NCBI GenBank assembly: GCA_018897535.1
Contig: JAHIKO010000066.1
Coordinates: 1-19,176 of the forward strand
Reading direction: 5' to 3'
Origin: Candidatus Dependentiae bacterium
GTDB lineage: Bacteria; Babelota; Babeliae; Babelales; UASB340
DNA length: 19,176 bases
Every line of letters starts with the position of its first letter. Position 1 is the stretch's first letter. The notes below the pieces were generated by a model. That model was not told the origin of the DNA and did not search any database. It worked only from the letters and a program-made list of their open reading frames with translations. Position numbers and translations under genes: made by a program. Positions 6,658 to 13,669 of the stretch are shown here, one piece after another.

Positions 6658-8280
6658 GTGAGAACAGAAACTAAAGTTGGTATATTTATAATAATCGCCG
6701 TTGGTATTTTTATTTATTTAAGTATAAATATCGGCGCATTACGTTTGGATACGGCTCAGTATAATATTTATAAAACATATTTTGATGATACCGGAGGTCT
6801 TGATGTAAAAGCCCCAATTAAAATTGCAGGTGTTGATGTTGGTTGGGTTGATGCAATTGAACTTTTATCCGATGGTAAAGCTGAAATTGTAATGCGTATA
6901 AACAAAAATATAAAACTTGCAAAGAACGCATATGCCTTAATTGGCCAAGAGGGATTGATTGGTACAAAAACTCTTGAAATAGAACCGGGTGATCCTCAAA
7001 CCGGAACATTATTACCGGGAAGCGTTTTGTCCATTCCGGGGAGAGCTCCTACAAGTGTTACCGATTTGCTGGACCAATTTAAAGATATTGCATCTTCAGT
7101 TCAAGATATAGCTTCTTCATTTAAAAATGTTTTTGCATCACAAAAAGGTGAAGAAAATTTAAAACAATCGCTAGAAGGTATTACAAAAGCTTCAAATCGA
7201 ATAGCAGATTTTTCCGAGGTTCTTGAACGCACTATGCGTAATAATGAAGATAATATTAATTCGACATTATTGGATGTGCGAAATGTTATGACGAATGCTA
7301 GCCAAAGAGCTCCATCAATATTAAAACATTTGGATGAAACAATACCGTCTATAAAAGATACTTCAGATAGATTGAGAGTTGCATTTGCAGATGATACTTT
7401 ACCAAAAGTAAGTTCGGCATTTAAAAGTTTGGAATCCACTTCGGATCAAGCCAAAATTACATTTAAAGAAGCTGAAATGGTTGTTGAAAAAATAAATACC
7501 GGTAAAGGACTTATTGGTAAATTGGTAAATGAAGATGAAACTTATGATGATATTAAAAAGACAATTCGCGGTCTAAAAGATTATATCACCAAGAGTCAGT
7601 CAATGATGGTTGATGTTGATATGCATTCTGAATTGTGTGTCGATAGAGAATGGTATTCAAAGGGTTATTTTAATTTAAGATTAAGACCTACTCAAGATTA
7701 TTTTTATATGTTGCAGTTGGTTTCTTCCGATAGAGGTTCAATAACAAGAGATGAAGATCATAGGGAATGGTTTAAGAAAAATGAAACAGATGAATACGAT
7801 AAAATTAATTTTGATGATTTAGATTACGGAACCGGTGATTTTGGAAAGGCATTAAAAGCTCACGATAGCTTGGAATTTTCTGATATAAAAAGTAAAACAA
7901 GAAAAAGAAAATACGATATGTTGTTCGGATTCCAATTTGGAAAACGCTTTGATCGTTTAGCCTTAAGAATTGGTATGTTTGAAAATACATTCGGTATGGC
8001 TTGCGATTATTATATACCTTTTAAAACGGACAAAATTCATTGGATAACATCTTTTGAAGCATTTGATTTTAAAGGAACAAACAGACTTGATGATCGACGT
8101 CCACATTTGAGATGGCTGAATAAAGTATTTATCATGAAAAATATTTATACTGCTTTTGGTATAAGTGATATGATTGGAAAATATTCATCAGCCCCATTTA
8201 TTGGTGGTGGTATAAGATTCGGTGATGATGATTTGAAATATTTACTATCGTCATTTCCTGTTGGCAAACTTGGAAGATAA
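6658..8280 (+). CDS. mlaD: MCE/MlaD-family lipid transport protein with beta-rich C-terminal domain
   Basis: Substrate-binding type MCE protein that carries lipids between membranes, 540 residues. A GTG start is chosen because it gives the common MRTETKVGIF N-terminus and has an AGG at 6648-6650; an in-frame TTG at 6631 is the alternative. Residues of about 7-27 form a membrane anchor. About 38-128 form the MCE domain, with FDDTGGLDVKAPIKIAGVDVG and a GLIGTKTLEIEPG segment. About 133-310 are long helices. About 320-540 are rich in aromatic and alternating residues (YFNLRLRPTQDYFYML, FGFQFGKRF, GGGIRFGDDDLKYLL), which looks like an outer-membrane barrel-type domain. It lies 30 bases after gspK, with no visible terminator between. 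The usual MlaE/MlaF partners are not in the window. The symbol marks family only. Confidence 0.87.
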   Translation: MRTETKVGIFIIIAVGIFIYLSINIGALRLDTAQYNIYKTYFDDTGGLDVKAPIKIAGVDVGWVDAIELLSDGKAEIVMRINKNIKLAKNAYALIGQEGLIGTKTLEIEPGDPQTGTLLPGSVLSIPGRAPTSVTDLLDQFKDIASSVQDIASSFKNVFASQKGEENLKQSLEGITKASNRIADFSEVLERTMRNNEDNINSTLLDVRNVMTNASQRAPSILKHLDETIPSIKDTSDRLRVAFADDTLPKVSSAFKSLESTSDQAKITFKEAEMVVEKINTGKGLIGKLVNEDETYDDIKKTIRGLKDYITKSQSMMVDVDMHSELCVDREWYSKGYFNLRLRPTQDYFYMLQLVSSDRGSITRDEDHREWFKKNETDEYDKINFDDLDYGTGDFGKALKAHDSLEFSDIKSKTRKRKYDMLFGFQFGKRFDRLALRIGMFENTFGMACDYYIPFKTDKIHWITSFEAFDFKGTNRLDDRRPHLRWLNKVFIMKNIYTAFGISDMIGKYSSAPFIGGGIRFGDDDLKYLLSSFPVGKLGR

Positions 8281-8300
8281 TTTTATAGATTAATTTTTAG

Positions 8301-8338
8301 TTTACGATGCTTAATATAAAAATATTAGGCATCGTAAA
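8301..8338. terminator. Long hairpin between convergent genes, probable bidirectional terminator
   Basis: TTTACGATGC (8301-8310) pairs with GCATCGTAAA (8329-8338). The stem continues inward through a T-G pair and six A-T pairs to an AAAA loop, giving 17 base pairs. It starts 20 bases after the MCE gene stop and includes the stop codon of the small minus-strand gene. No clean U tract follows on either strand, so the terminator role is inferred from position and stability. Confidence 0.55.
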
Positions 8339-8456
8339 CGTCTAAATCCAAGTTATCGTCCTCTTCTTCATCGGCTTCGAATATAAAACCCATGTCATAT
8401 ACTGTGTAATCATATAATGAATCATATGAAGAATCATAATTTTTATCATAAGCCAT
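8325..8456 (-). CDS. Small acidic Tyr-Asp-repeat protein, 43 residues
   Basis: A short frame encodes 43 residues and is not similar to anything I recognise. It begins MAYDKNYDSSYDSLYDYT and ends DLDVYDA. Six of the seven tyrosines are followed by Asp, and four YD pairs are spaced exactly four residues apart. Fifteen of the 43 residues are acidic, with one lysine and no Arg or His. A Shine-Dalgarno AGGGAAA (complement of 8461-8467) sits four bases before the ATG, which argues for real translation. The stop codon falls inside the hairpin at 8301-8338. There is no signal peptide or membrane segment. It lies divergently upstream of the kinase pair. Function is unknown. Confidence 0.55.
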   Translation of the reverse strand: MAYDKNYDSSYDSLYDYTVYDMGFIFEADEEEDDNLDLDVYDA

Positions 8457-8603
8457 AGATTTTCCCTTGTATAAATAATTTTTGTATGCTATTTATAAAA
8501 CCCCAAAAGCATGAAAAGATTTAATCTTATACTTGTTTTTAGCTTTATCAATAAAAAAAAATAGGTAATATAAAAAAATACTGGAAAGAAATTTTTTTAT
8601 TTA

Positions 8604-8609
8604 TATAAT
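8604..8609 (+). promoter_or_regulatory. Promoter -10 box candidate for the kinase pair
   Basis: TATAAT lies 28 bases before the first kinase start. No convincing -35 box is found at 16-18 bases upstream (the region reads ACTGGAA). Matches to TATAAT arise easily in DNA this AT-rich. The 8457-8636 stretch contains nothing else I can name beyond the leader of the small gene. Confidence 0.35.
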
Positions 8610-8636
8610 GGTTATTATTTTCAATTATAAATATTA

Positions 8637-9758
8637 ATGTGTTTTATGAGCAATTTTAAAAAATATTTATTATTAATTTGTTTATTAAATTTCAGTGTGT
8701 TCAATTTTTCTTTTGGAATGAACTGGACGGATTCGAATTATATATTTAAAAAACCATTTGAAGATGATATATGTTCCTATTCTAATAGAAACAAACCTAA
8801 TGATGGTGAGTATGGCAAATTAATTTCGTTTGGTGGAGAAAAAAATGTTTATAATTATGGTATAAAAGATTTTTTGAGTGAAAAATTAGTATCAAATAAG
8901 GTTTTAATTAAATTTAAAGTATTACAGGACTGTGATATTGTTGATGACGTTCAAAAAAGTAATTACGAAACCGAACGTGATTTTTTACTTGAGAATAAAA
9001 AAAATCCAAATGTTATAAATTTGATTGCCTATGATGATAATAATAAAATTTTAATAGAAGAGCGTTGGGGGTGGGATCTTTGGGATGAATTTGAAAATAT
9101 TTATAATTATACGCTTTTAGAAAAACTTGAAATTTTGATTCAGATTGTAGAATTTTTAAATTATATGCATAAAAATGGATATGTTTATAGAGATTTAAAA
9201 TTTGAAAATATATTAATTCGATTTACTGAAGAGTTTCCAAAAATAAAATTTGTAGATTTTACATCTGTTTGTAAAGGGAATATTGAAAATAGATTTGTTG
9301 AATCCTCTTTTTGTTGCGGTACCTATTCTTATTTTTCGCCCAATTATTTTTTAGAAACAGAACAATTTAAAGTTAATAGTAAAAATAAAAAAATAAAATT
9401 TTATTTTGCCGATGATATTTATTCATTTGGTATCTTGATGTGGGAGTTATTATATGCGAAGGATATTCAAGAATTTGTAATAAATTTGGATGGTATTAAT
9501 AATAAAACTTTAAATAATGGTTCATATGTAGCAAATAAAATATCAAATGGCTGGAGACCGGAATTGAATCAAAATTTTTTATATGACTTAGTTATTACTG
9601 AAATATTTGATGAAAAAATTTGTAAACAATTTAGTGAAAATTTTAATAAAATTATTGAATCTTGTTGGGCTGAAGATGTTAATTCAAGGCCAACATCAGA
9701 ACAATTATTGTATGATTTGGAAAATATTTATAAAATTTTAAATGAGATTGAATATTAG
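8637..9758 (+). CDS. Exported protein kinase-like protein (first of a tandem pair)
   Basis: Eukaryotic-type protein kinase fold with an N-terminal signal peptide, 373 residues. A hydrophobic segment at about 10-27 ends near FSFG. Kinase landmarks follow: Lys92 in VLIKFKV (the VAIK lysine), Glu111 or 113 in the C-helix, YRDLKFEN with catalytic Asp186 and Asn191, Asp207 in VDFTS (DFG with Gly replaced), GTYSYFSPN in place of the APE region, and ADDIYSFGILMWELL (subdomain IX). RP in NSRPTSEQLL is the late Arg. The glycine-rich loop is not recognisable. Catalytic residues remain, so activity is possible. The start could also be the ATG at 8646; neither has a good Shine-Dalgarno. A kinase carrying a signal peptide suggests export, perhaps to a host; this is inference. 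Confidence 0.82.
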   Translation: MCFMSNFKKYLLLICLLNFSVFNFSFGMNWTDSNYIFKKPFEDDICSYSNRNKPNDGEYGKLISFGGEKNVYNYGIKDFLSEKLVSNKVLIKFKVLQDCDIVDDVQKSNYETERDFLLENKKNPNVINLIAYDDNNKILIEERWGWDLWDEFENIYNYTLLEKLEILIQIVEFLNYMHKNGYVYRDLKFENILIRFTEEFPKIKFVDFTSVCKGNIENRFVESSFCCGTYSYFSPNYFLETEQFKVNSKNKKIKFYFADDIYSFGILMWELLYAKDIQEFVINLDGINNKTLNNGSYVANKISNGWRPELNQNFLYDLVITEIFDEKICKQFSENFNKIIESCWAEDVNSRPTSEQLLYDLENIYKILNEIEY

Positions 9759-9767
9759 TTTTAAATC

Positions 9768-9773
9768 GGGGAG
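9768..9773 (+). promoter_or_regulatory. Ribosome binding site deciding the second kinase start
   Basis: GGGGAG sits four bases before the ATG at 9778. The frame is open further upstream, but this site and the signal peptide beginning at MFFINTKK favour the later start. Confidence 0.65.
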
Positions 9774-9777
9774 TAAA

Positions 9778-10887
9778 ATGTTTTTTATAAATACAAAAAA
9801 ATGTAATTTATTTTTATTTATTTTAATTAATCTGTTTTTATTAAAAACCTGTTTTGCAGGTATTTTGGGTAGAAATAAAGAGGTTAAAAAATGTAAAAAA
9901 GGTAATTTAACATTTGCACGGCTTACTTATAAATTATGTCCGAATGATGTACCGCTTTTGGATGATGAAAAAAAATTTAATGAGAATCAGCCAAAATTAT
10001 TTGAAAATGAAGTAAATGTTATTAATGCACTAAATAAAACTGAAAATAATTATATAGTTAAGCTAATAAAATCTTATGATCAAACGTTAAGTTTGGATGA
10101 AGAATGGGCAGATTATGATATTATCAGATTTTTAAATGAAAAACTTGAAGGAAACAATGATCCTATAGATATTAATATAAAACTACAAATATTAATAAAA
10201 GTTATTTCAGCAATTTTATATATGCATGAAAATGGATATGTTCATAGAGATATAAAACCTGAAAATGTTTTAATTTTTGGCGATGATTTAAAATTATGTG
10301 ATTTTTCTACTTCTAAAGAAATTAAGAAAGGTCAGAATTTCGTTGAAGTTGACGATTTAAATGGGACTCTTCAATATATAGCGCCAAATAATGTTAAAGA
10401 TTTTATTGAAAATAAAAAAAGTAAAAATAAAAATTATAATTTTTATTTTGCAGATGATATTTATGCATATGGAATTTTAATGTATACGGTTTTATGTTGT
10501 GAATATTTATGTGAAGAATCTATTAAAGAAAAATTTCAAAAATTTTACAAAAAAAATTTTTATAAAAAAATAAATTTTGATTCAAAAAATTTTGATCAAG
10601 CCTATTTTGATTGTTTAGTAAATTATGATTTCAAACCATATATGTTAGAAAAAAAAGATATTGGTGAAAAAATTTATAATGAAAATCTTTATGATTTAAT
10701 ACAAAGATGTTGTTGTTTTGATTGGGATAATAGACCAAGTGCAAATGATGTTTTAGAAGAATTAATTAAAATACAAGAAGAAGTAAAAAATGAAATTGAA
10801 GAATTGAAAAAATCAGAATTTTCAGATCGTTCAAGTTCTTCTAGTGATTATTTTAAATTACAACGTAGTTATTCCGATGGTTTTTAA
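9778..10887 (+). CDS. Exported protein kinase-like protein (second of a tandem pair)
   Basis: Paralogue of the preceding gene, 369 residues, starting 19 bases after its stop. A signal peptide runs to about residue 27, with a probable cut after CFA. Kinase motifs are Lys52 (LTYK), Glu76 or 78 in the C-helix, HRDIKPEN with Asp158 and Asn163, Asp175 in CDFSTS (Gly of DFG replaced by Ser), GTLQYIAPN, and ADDIYAYGILMYTVL. The late Arg is in DNRPSANDVLEEL. HRDIKPEN is fully canonical, so this copy looks more likely to be active than the first. The glycine-rich loop is again missing or unrecognisable. The tail (346-369) is serine-rich, and its codons overlap the 3' end of ybeY on the other strand by 30 bases. 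Substrate and destination are unknown. Confidence 0.85.
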   Translation: MFFINTKKCNLFLFILINLFLLKTCFAGILGRNKEVKKCKKGNLTFARLTYKLCPNDVPLLDDEKKFNENQPKLFENEVNVINALNKTENNYIVKLIKSYDQTLSLDEEWADYDIIRFLNEKLEGNNDPIDINIKLQILIKVISAILYMHENGYVHRDIKPENVLIFGDDLKLCDFSTSKEIKKGQNFVEVDDLNGTLQYIAPNNVKDFIENKKSKNKNYNFYFADDIYAYGILMYTVLCCEYLCEESIKEKFQKFYKKNFYKKINFDSKNFDQAYFDCLVNYDFKPYMLEKKDIGEKIYNENLYDLIQRCCCFDWDNRPSANDVLEELIKIQEEVKNEIEELKKSEFSDRSSSSSDYFKLQRSYSDGF

Positions 10888-11319
10888 TATTATTTGTTCA
10901 AATTTATGCATTTTTTTGTATTGTGCTTCAGTAGTATGGTCATAACCCATAAGATGAACAATTCCGTGAATAATTATTCTTAAAAGATATTTTTCAAATG
11001 GTACATTAAGTTTAAGACTGTCTTTTTGGCAAAATTCTAAAGATATAATTATATCCCCTAAATTTTTATCATCTTTAAGCTTTGGCTTAATTTTTTCACC
11101 CGGTTTTAATTCCGGATAAAATGGAAATGAGATTATATCTGTTGGTTTATCTTTTTTTCTGAATTTTTTATTAAATTTTCGTATAGTTTTGTTTGTTGTA
11201 AACCAAAAATTAACATCGAAATCAGGATATTCCACTAAAATTAATATGTGGGATACCTGATTTTTGATATTATTTACATTAAATTTAATTTTTCTTTGGG
11301 TATTTTTAATTAAAATCAT
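10858..11319 (-). CDS. ybeY: Endoribonuclease YbeY
   Basis: YbeY is a zinc-dependent endoribonuclease for 16S rRNA 3'-end maturation and ribosome quality control in the cytoplasm. The 153-residue protein has the family length. The zinc motif is HGIVHLMGYDH (His118, His122, His128). Two other conserved segments are present: TDIISFPF (compare TDVLSFP) at about 60-67 and LGDIIISLEF at about 87-96. The 3' end overlaps the convergent kinase gene by 30 bases. A GGAG occurs 14 bases before the ATG, a weak position, so initiation may be inefficient. The gene is often next to phoH or era in other bacteria; neither is here. Confidence 0.93.
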   Translation of the reverse strand: MILIKNTQRKIKFNVNNIKNQVSHILILVEYPDFDVNFWFTTNKTIRKFNKKFRKKDKPTDIISFPFYPELKPGEKIKPKLKDDKNLGDIIISLEFCQKDSLKLNVPFEKYLLRIIIHGIVHLMGYDHTTEAQYKKMHKFEQIILKTIGITTL

Positions 11320-11359
11320 AAAACTATACTAAACTCCATTGGCTATATTTTCAAATGCC

Positions 11360-11391
11360 TGTAAAATATAGAATATTTTTATTATTTTACA
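11360..11391. repeat. Inverted repeat in the ybeY / 11465 intergenic region
   Basis: TGTAAAATA (11360-11368) and TATTTTACA (11383-11391) are exact inverted copies with a 14-base spacer. They lie between divergent genes, where an operator or a hairpin could sit. AT-richness makes a chance match possible. Confidence 0.35.
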
Positions 11392-11464
11392 CTGATTCCT
11401 AAGATATCTAAAGTTACAGGTTGAATTTTAGTTTAGGGGCGGGTTTATTTAAAGGATTATTATT

Positions 11465-12067
11465 ATGTTACAGGAAAGAATAAGTAAAGTTTTTGAACAA
11501 ACTGAGTTTTTAGTTGAAAAACAGAAAGAATTATTAACTGTTGTTGATAAAATTTATACAGGTCTTTTAAACCTTATATCTTCAAAAATAAAAGAAGAGA
11601 GTGATTTTGACATTGTTGAGGATCTTAAGGCTATAGAAAAAAATATTTCTGAGCATTATAAAAATTTAAACAGTGATATTAAAGAAGATATTAATTTTCT
11701 AGATGAACAGTTTAAATCTATCTCTGAAATAAAGAATATTAAAGATGATAAAAAAGCTGAAGAACTATTAAATATGATAGTTGACCAAGACGATGAATTG
11801 GTTGATACACAAGAATTTAAAAATCAGGTAGCAACGGATTTGACTAATTCTTTAAAAGAATTGCAAATTATGAGCGAAGATTTAGCCAATGCAATTAATG
11901 AAGGTAAGGCTAAAGAGTTAAGATTAATGCTTGAAGCAGTTCAAGAACACAATCATGATTTAGATGAAGACGGCTGTGATTCAGATTCTTGCTCTTCTTG
12001 CTCAGGATGTTCTCATAATGAAGATGTAGATTTATTTGAATTGTTAAAAGATAAAGAAAACAAATAA
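11465..12067 (+). CDS. Helical protein with Cys/His-rich C-terminal tail, function unknown
   Basis: A 200-residue cytoplasmic-looking protein that I do not recognise. Residues 1-160 read as long amphipathic helices, probably coiled coil, with many Glu, Lys, Asp and Leu. There is no signal peptide. The tail contains His162, His164, Cys171, Cys176, Cys179, Cys182 and His184, in the spacing C-x4-C-x2-C-x2-C-x-H within an acidic stretch. This could bind a metal. AAAGGA at 11451-11456 lies eight bases before the ATG, so the start is well supported. It is followed after 22 bases by an acyl-CoA synthetase gene and is probably in the same transcript. A structural or metal-binding role is a guess. Confidence 0.8.
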   Translation: MLQERISKVFEQTEFLVEKQKELLTVVDKIYTGLLNLISSKIKEESDFDIVEDLKAIEKNISEHYKNLNSDIKEDINFLDEQFKSISEIKNIKDDKKAEELLNMIVDQDDELVDTQEFKNQVATDLTNSLKELQIMSEDLANAINEGKAKELRLMLEAVQEHNHDLDEDGCDSDSCSSCSGCSHNEDVDLFELLKDKENK

Positions 12068-12077
12068 TAAATTTTTT

Positions 12078-12082
12078 AGGAG
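12078..12082 (+). promoter_or_regulatory. Ribosome binding site supporting a TTG start
   Basis: AGGAG lies seven bases before the TTG at 12090. No in-frame ATG occurs until far inside the adenylation domain, so TTG must initiate the acyl-CoA synthetase. Confidence 0.7.
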
Positions 12083-12089
12083 ACGTTTT

Positions 12090-13649
12090 TTGAAGAGTTT
12101 TTTTAAAAAAGAAGAACAAGCTTTTCAAGAAATAAAAAAGCAATTTGAAAATGATGGTAAGCTTGTTTATGCAGGTGAGTTATTAAAACTTGCATATGAA
12201 AAGTATGCTGATAATATTGCACTTATAGATCCGGAAAAACAAATTACTTATAGAGAATTTTACTACAGGGCAGTTCTTTTTAGTAAAAAAATAGAATCTT
12301 GCGGAATTAAAAAATTTGATAAAGTGATTATATATTCCGGCAATAGTATTGAGTATTATATTGCCTATTTTGCTATTTGGCAGATAGGAGCTATTGTTGT
12401 TCCTGTTAATATTTTTTTACATGAAAAAGAATTTTTGTATGTGGTCAACAATTGTTCTGCTAAAGCTATTTTTGTTTCAGATGAACTTAAATCCAAATTT
12501 GATTTATTACCAAAAAATGAAATCCCAAGCATAAATATAGTTTTAACTGATTTGGATATTGACTGGGATTCTAATGTTGAGAAAAACATTGAGTTTGAAG
12601 TAAAAACTCAAGAGTCGGATCAATTGTCTTTGATTTTATATACTTCAGGTACAACAGGAAAGCCAAAGGGTGTAATGCTTTCTTCTAAGAACATAATGAC
12701 CAATAGCTTGCAAGATTATGTAAGATTAATGTCAACGAATAAGCGAAAAAATGAACGGTTTTTTTCAGTTTTACCATTATTTCATGTTTTTGCTCAAAAT
12801 ACTTGCATGTGGCTTCCTGTAATGACCGGTTCTACAATGATTATTGTAAAAAAAATAGATAGAAAGCTTATACTAAATGGACTTAAGCAAAAGCCTACAA
12901 TATTTTTAGGATTTCCGGCATTATTTGGATTACTTTGTTTATTAAAAACAGCTCCTTTGGATTCTATAAGAATGTTTATATCCGGAGCAGATGCAATGTC
13001 AGACAAAATCAGATCTGCATTTGGATTGGTTTATGGTAGAAAGATTTGCGCAGGATACGGTTTAACTGAAGCCGCTCCGGTTATTGCGGTAAATCATGAA
13101 AATGAAACGCTAGCTACTCAATATGTTGGATATCCACTTATTGGTGTAGAGTGTGATATAAGAGATGATATTGGTAACAGTATACCTGCAGGTGATATTG
13201 GAACTCTTTGGGTTAAAGGCGATAATGTGATGATGGGTTATTATCAGGCACCTGAAGAAACGGAAAAAGTTTTAAAAGATGGTTGGTTGAATACCGGTGA
13301 TCTTGGATCAATTAATAAAGATGGTTACTTGGCTATTAAAGGTAGAATAAAAGATTTAATTATTCATAAAGGGTTTAATATTTACCCTCAAGAAATAGAA
13401 AATGTACTTTTGTCGCATCCTAAGGTTATGCAGGCTGCCGTTATAGGAAAGGAAGATCCCGATACCGGTCAAATTCCTGTTGCTTTTGTTGCGTCAAAAG
13501 AAAATGTTGATAATTTGGAGAGTATATTAAGAGATCTATGTGCATCTAATTTGGCAAGCTATAAAATACCCAAAAAAATTATTTGCTTGAATGAATTGCC
13601 AATGAATGCTACAGGTAAAATAGATAAAAAAATATTACAGAATTATTAA
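12090..13649 (+). CDS. Acyl-CoA synthetase (AMP-forming), fatty acid ligase type
   Basis: ANL-superfamily adenylating enzyme, 519 residues. It activates a carboxylic acid with ATP and transfers it to CoA; length and motifs fit a long-chain fatty acyl-CoA ligase. The nucleotide loop YTSGTTGKPKG is at 184-194. GYGLTEAAP is at 322-330, NTGD at 401-404 and KGRIKDLIIHKGFNIYPQEIE at 417-437. NATGKID at 506-512 carries the catalytic Lys510. The fatty-acid-type 'GFNIYPQEIE' hinge is present. The start is TTG with a strong Shine-Dalgarno at 12078-12082. It lies between an unknown helical protein and a CorC-like protein, with short gaps (22 and 20 bases) that suggest one transcript. Fatty acid activation from a host is possible. 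Some relatives act on other acids, so the substrate is inferred. Confidence 0.9.
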   Translation: MKSFFKKEEQAFQEIKKQFENDGKLVYAGELLKLAYEKYADNIALIDPEKQITYREFYYRAVLFSKKIESCGIKKFDKVIIYSGNSIEYYIAYFAIWQIGAIVVPVNIFLHEKEFLYVVNNCSAKAIFVSDELKSKFDLLPKNEIPSINIVLTDLDIDWDSNVEKNIEFEVKTQESDQLSLILYTSGTTGKPKGVMLSSKNIMTNSLQDYVRLMSTNKRKNERFFSVLPLFHVFAQNTCMWLPVMTGSTMIIVKKIDRKLILNGLKQKPTIFLGFPALFGLLCLLKTAPLDSIRMFISGADAMSDKIRSAFGLVYGRKICAGYGLTEAAPVIAVNHENETLATQYVGYPLIGVECDIRDDIGNSIPAGDIGTLWVKGDNVMMGYYQAPEETEKVLKDGWLNTGDLGSINKDGYLAIKGRIKDLIIHKGFNIYPQEIENVLLSHPKVMQAAVIGKEDPDTGQIPVAFVASKENVDNLESILRDLCASNLASYKIPKKIICLNELPMNATGKIDKKILQNY

Positions 13650-13669
13650 AAAAAAGGTAGAAGAAATAT

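Noticed and set aside
8516..8528. Short palindrome AAGAT-TTA-ATCTT upstream of the kinase pair
   Set aside because: Only five paired bases in very AT-rich DNA; expected by chance.
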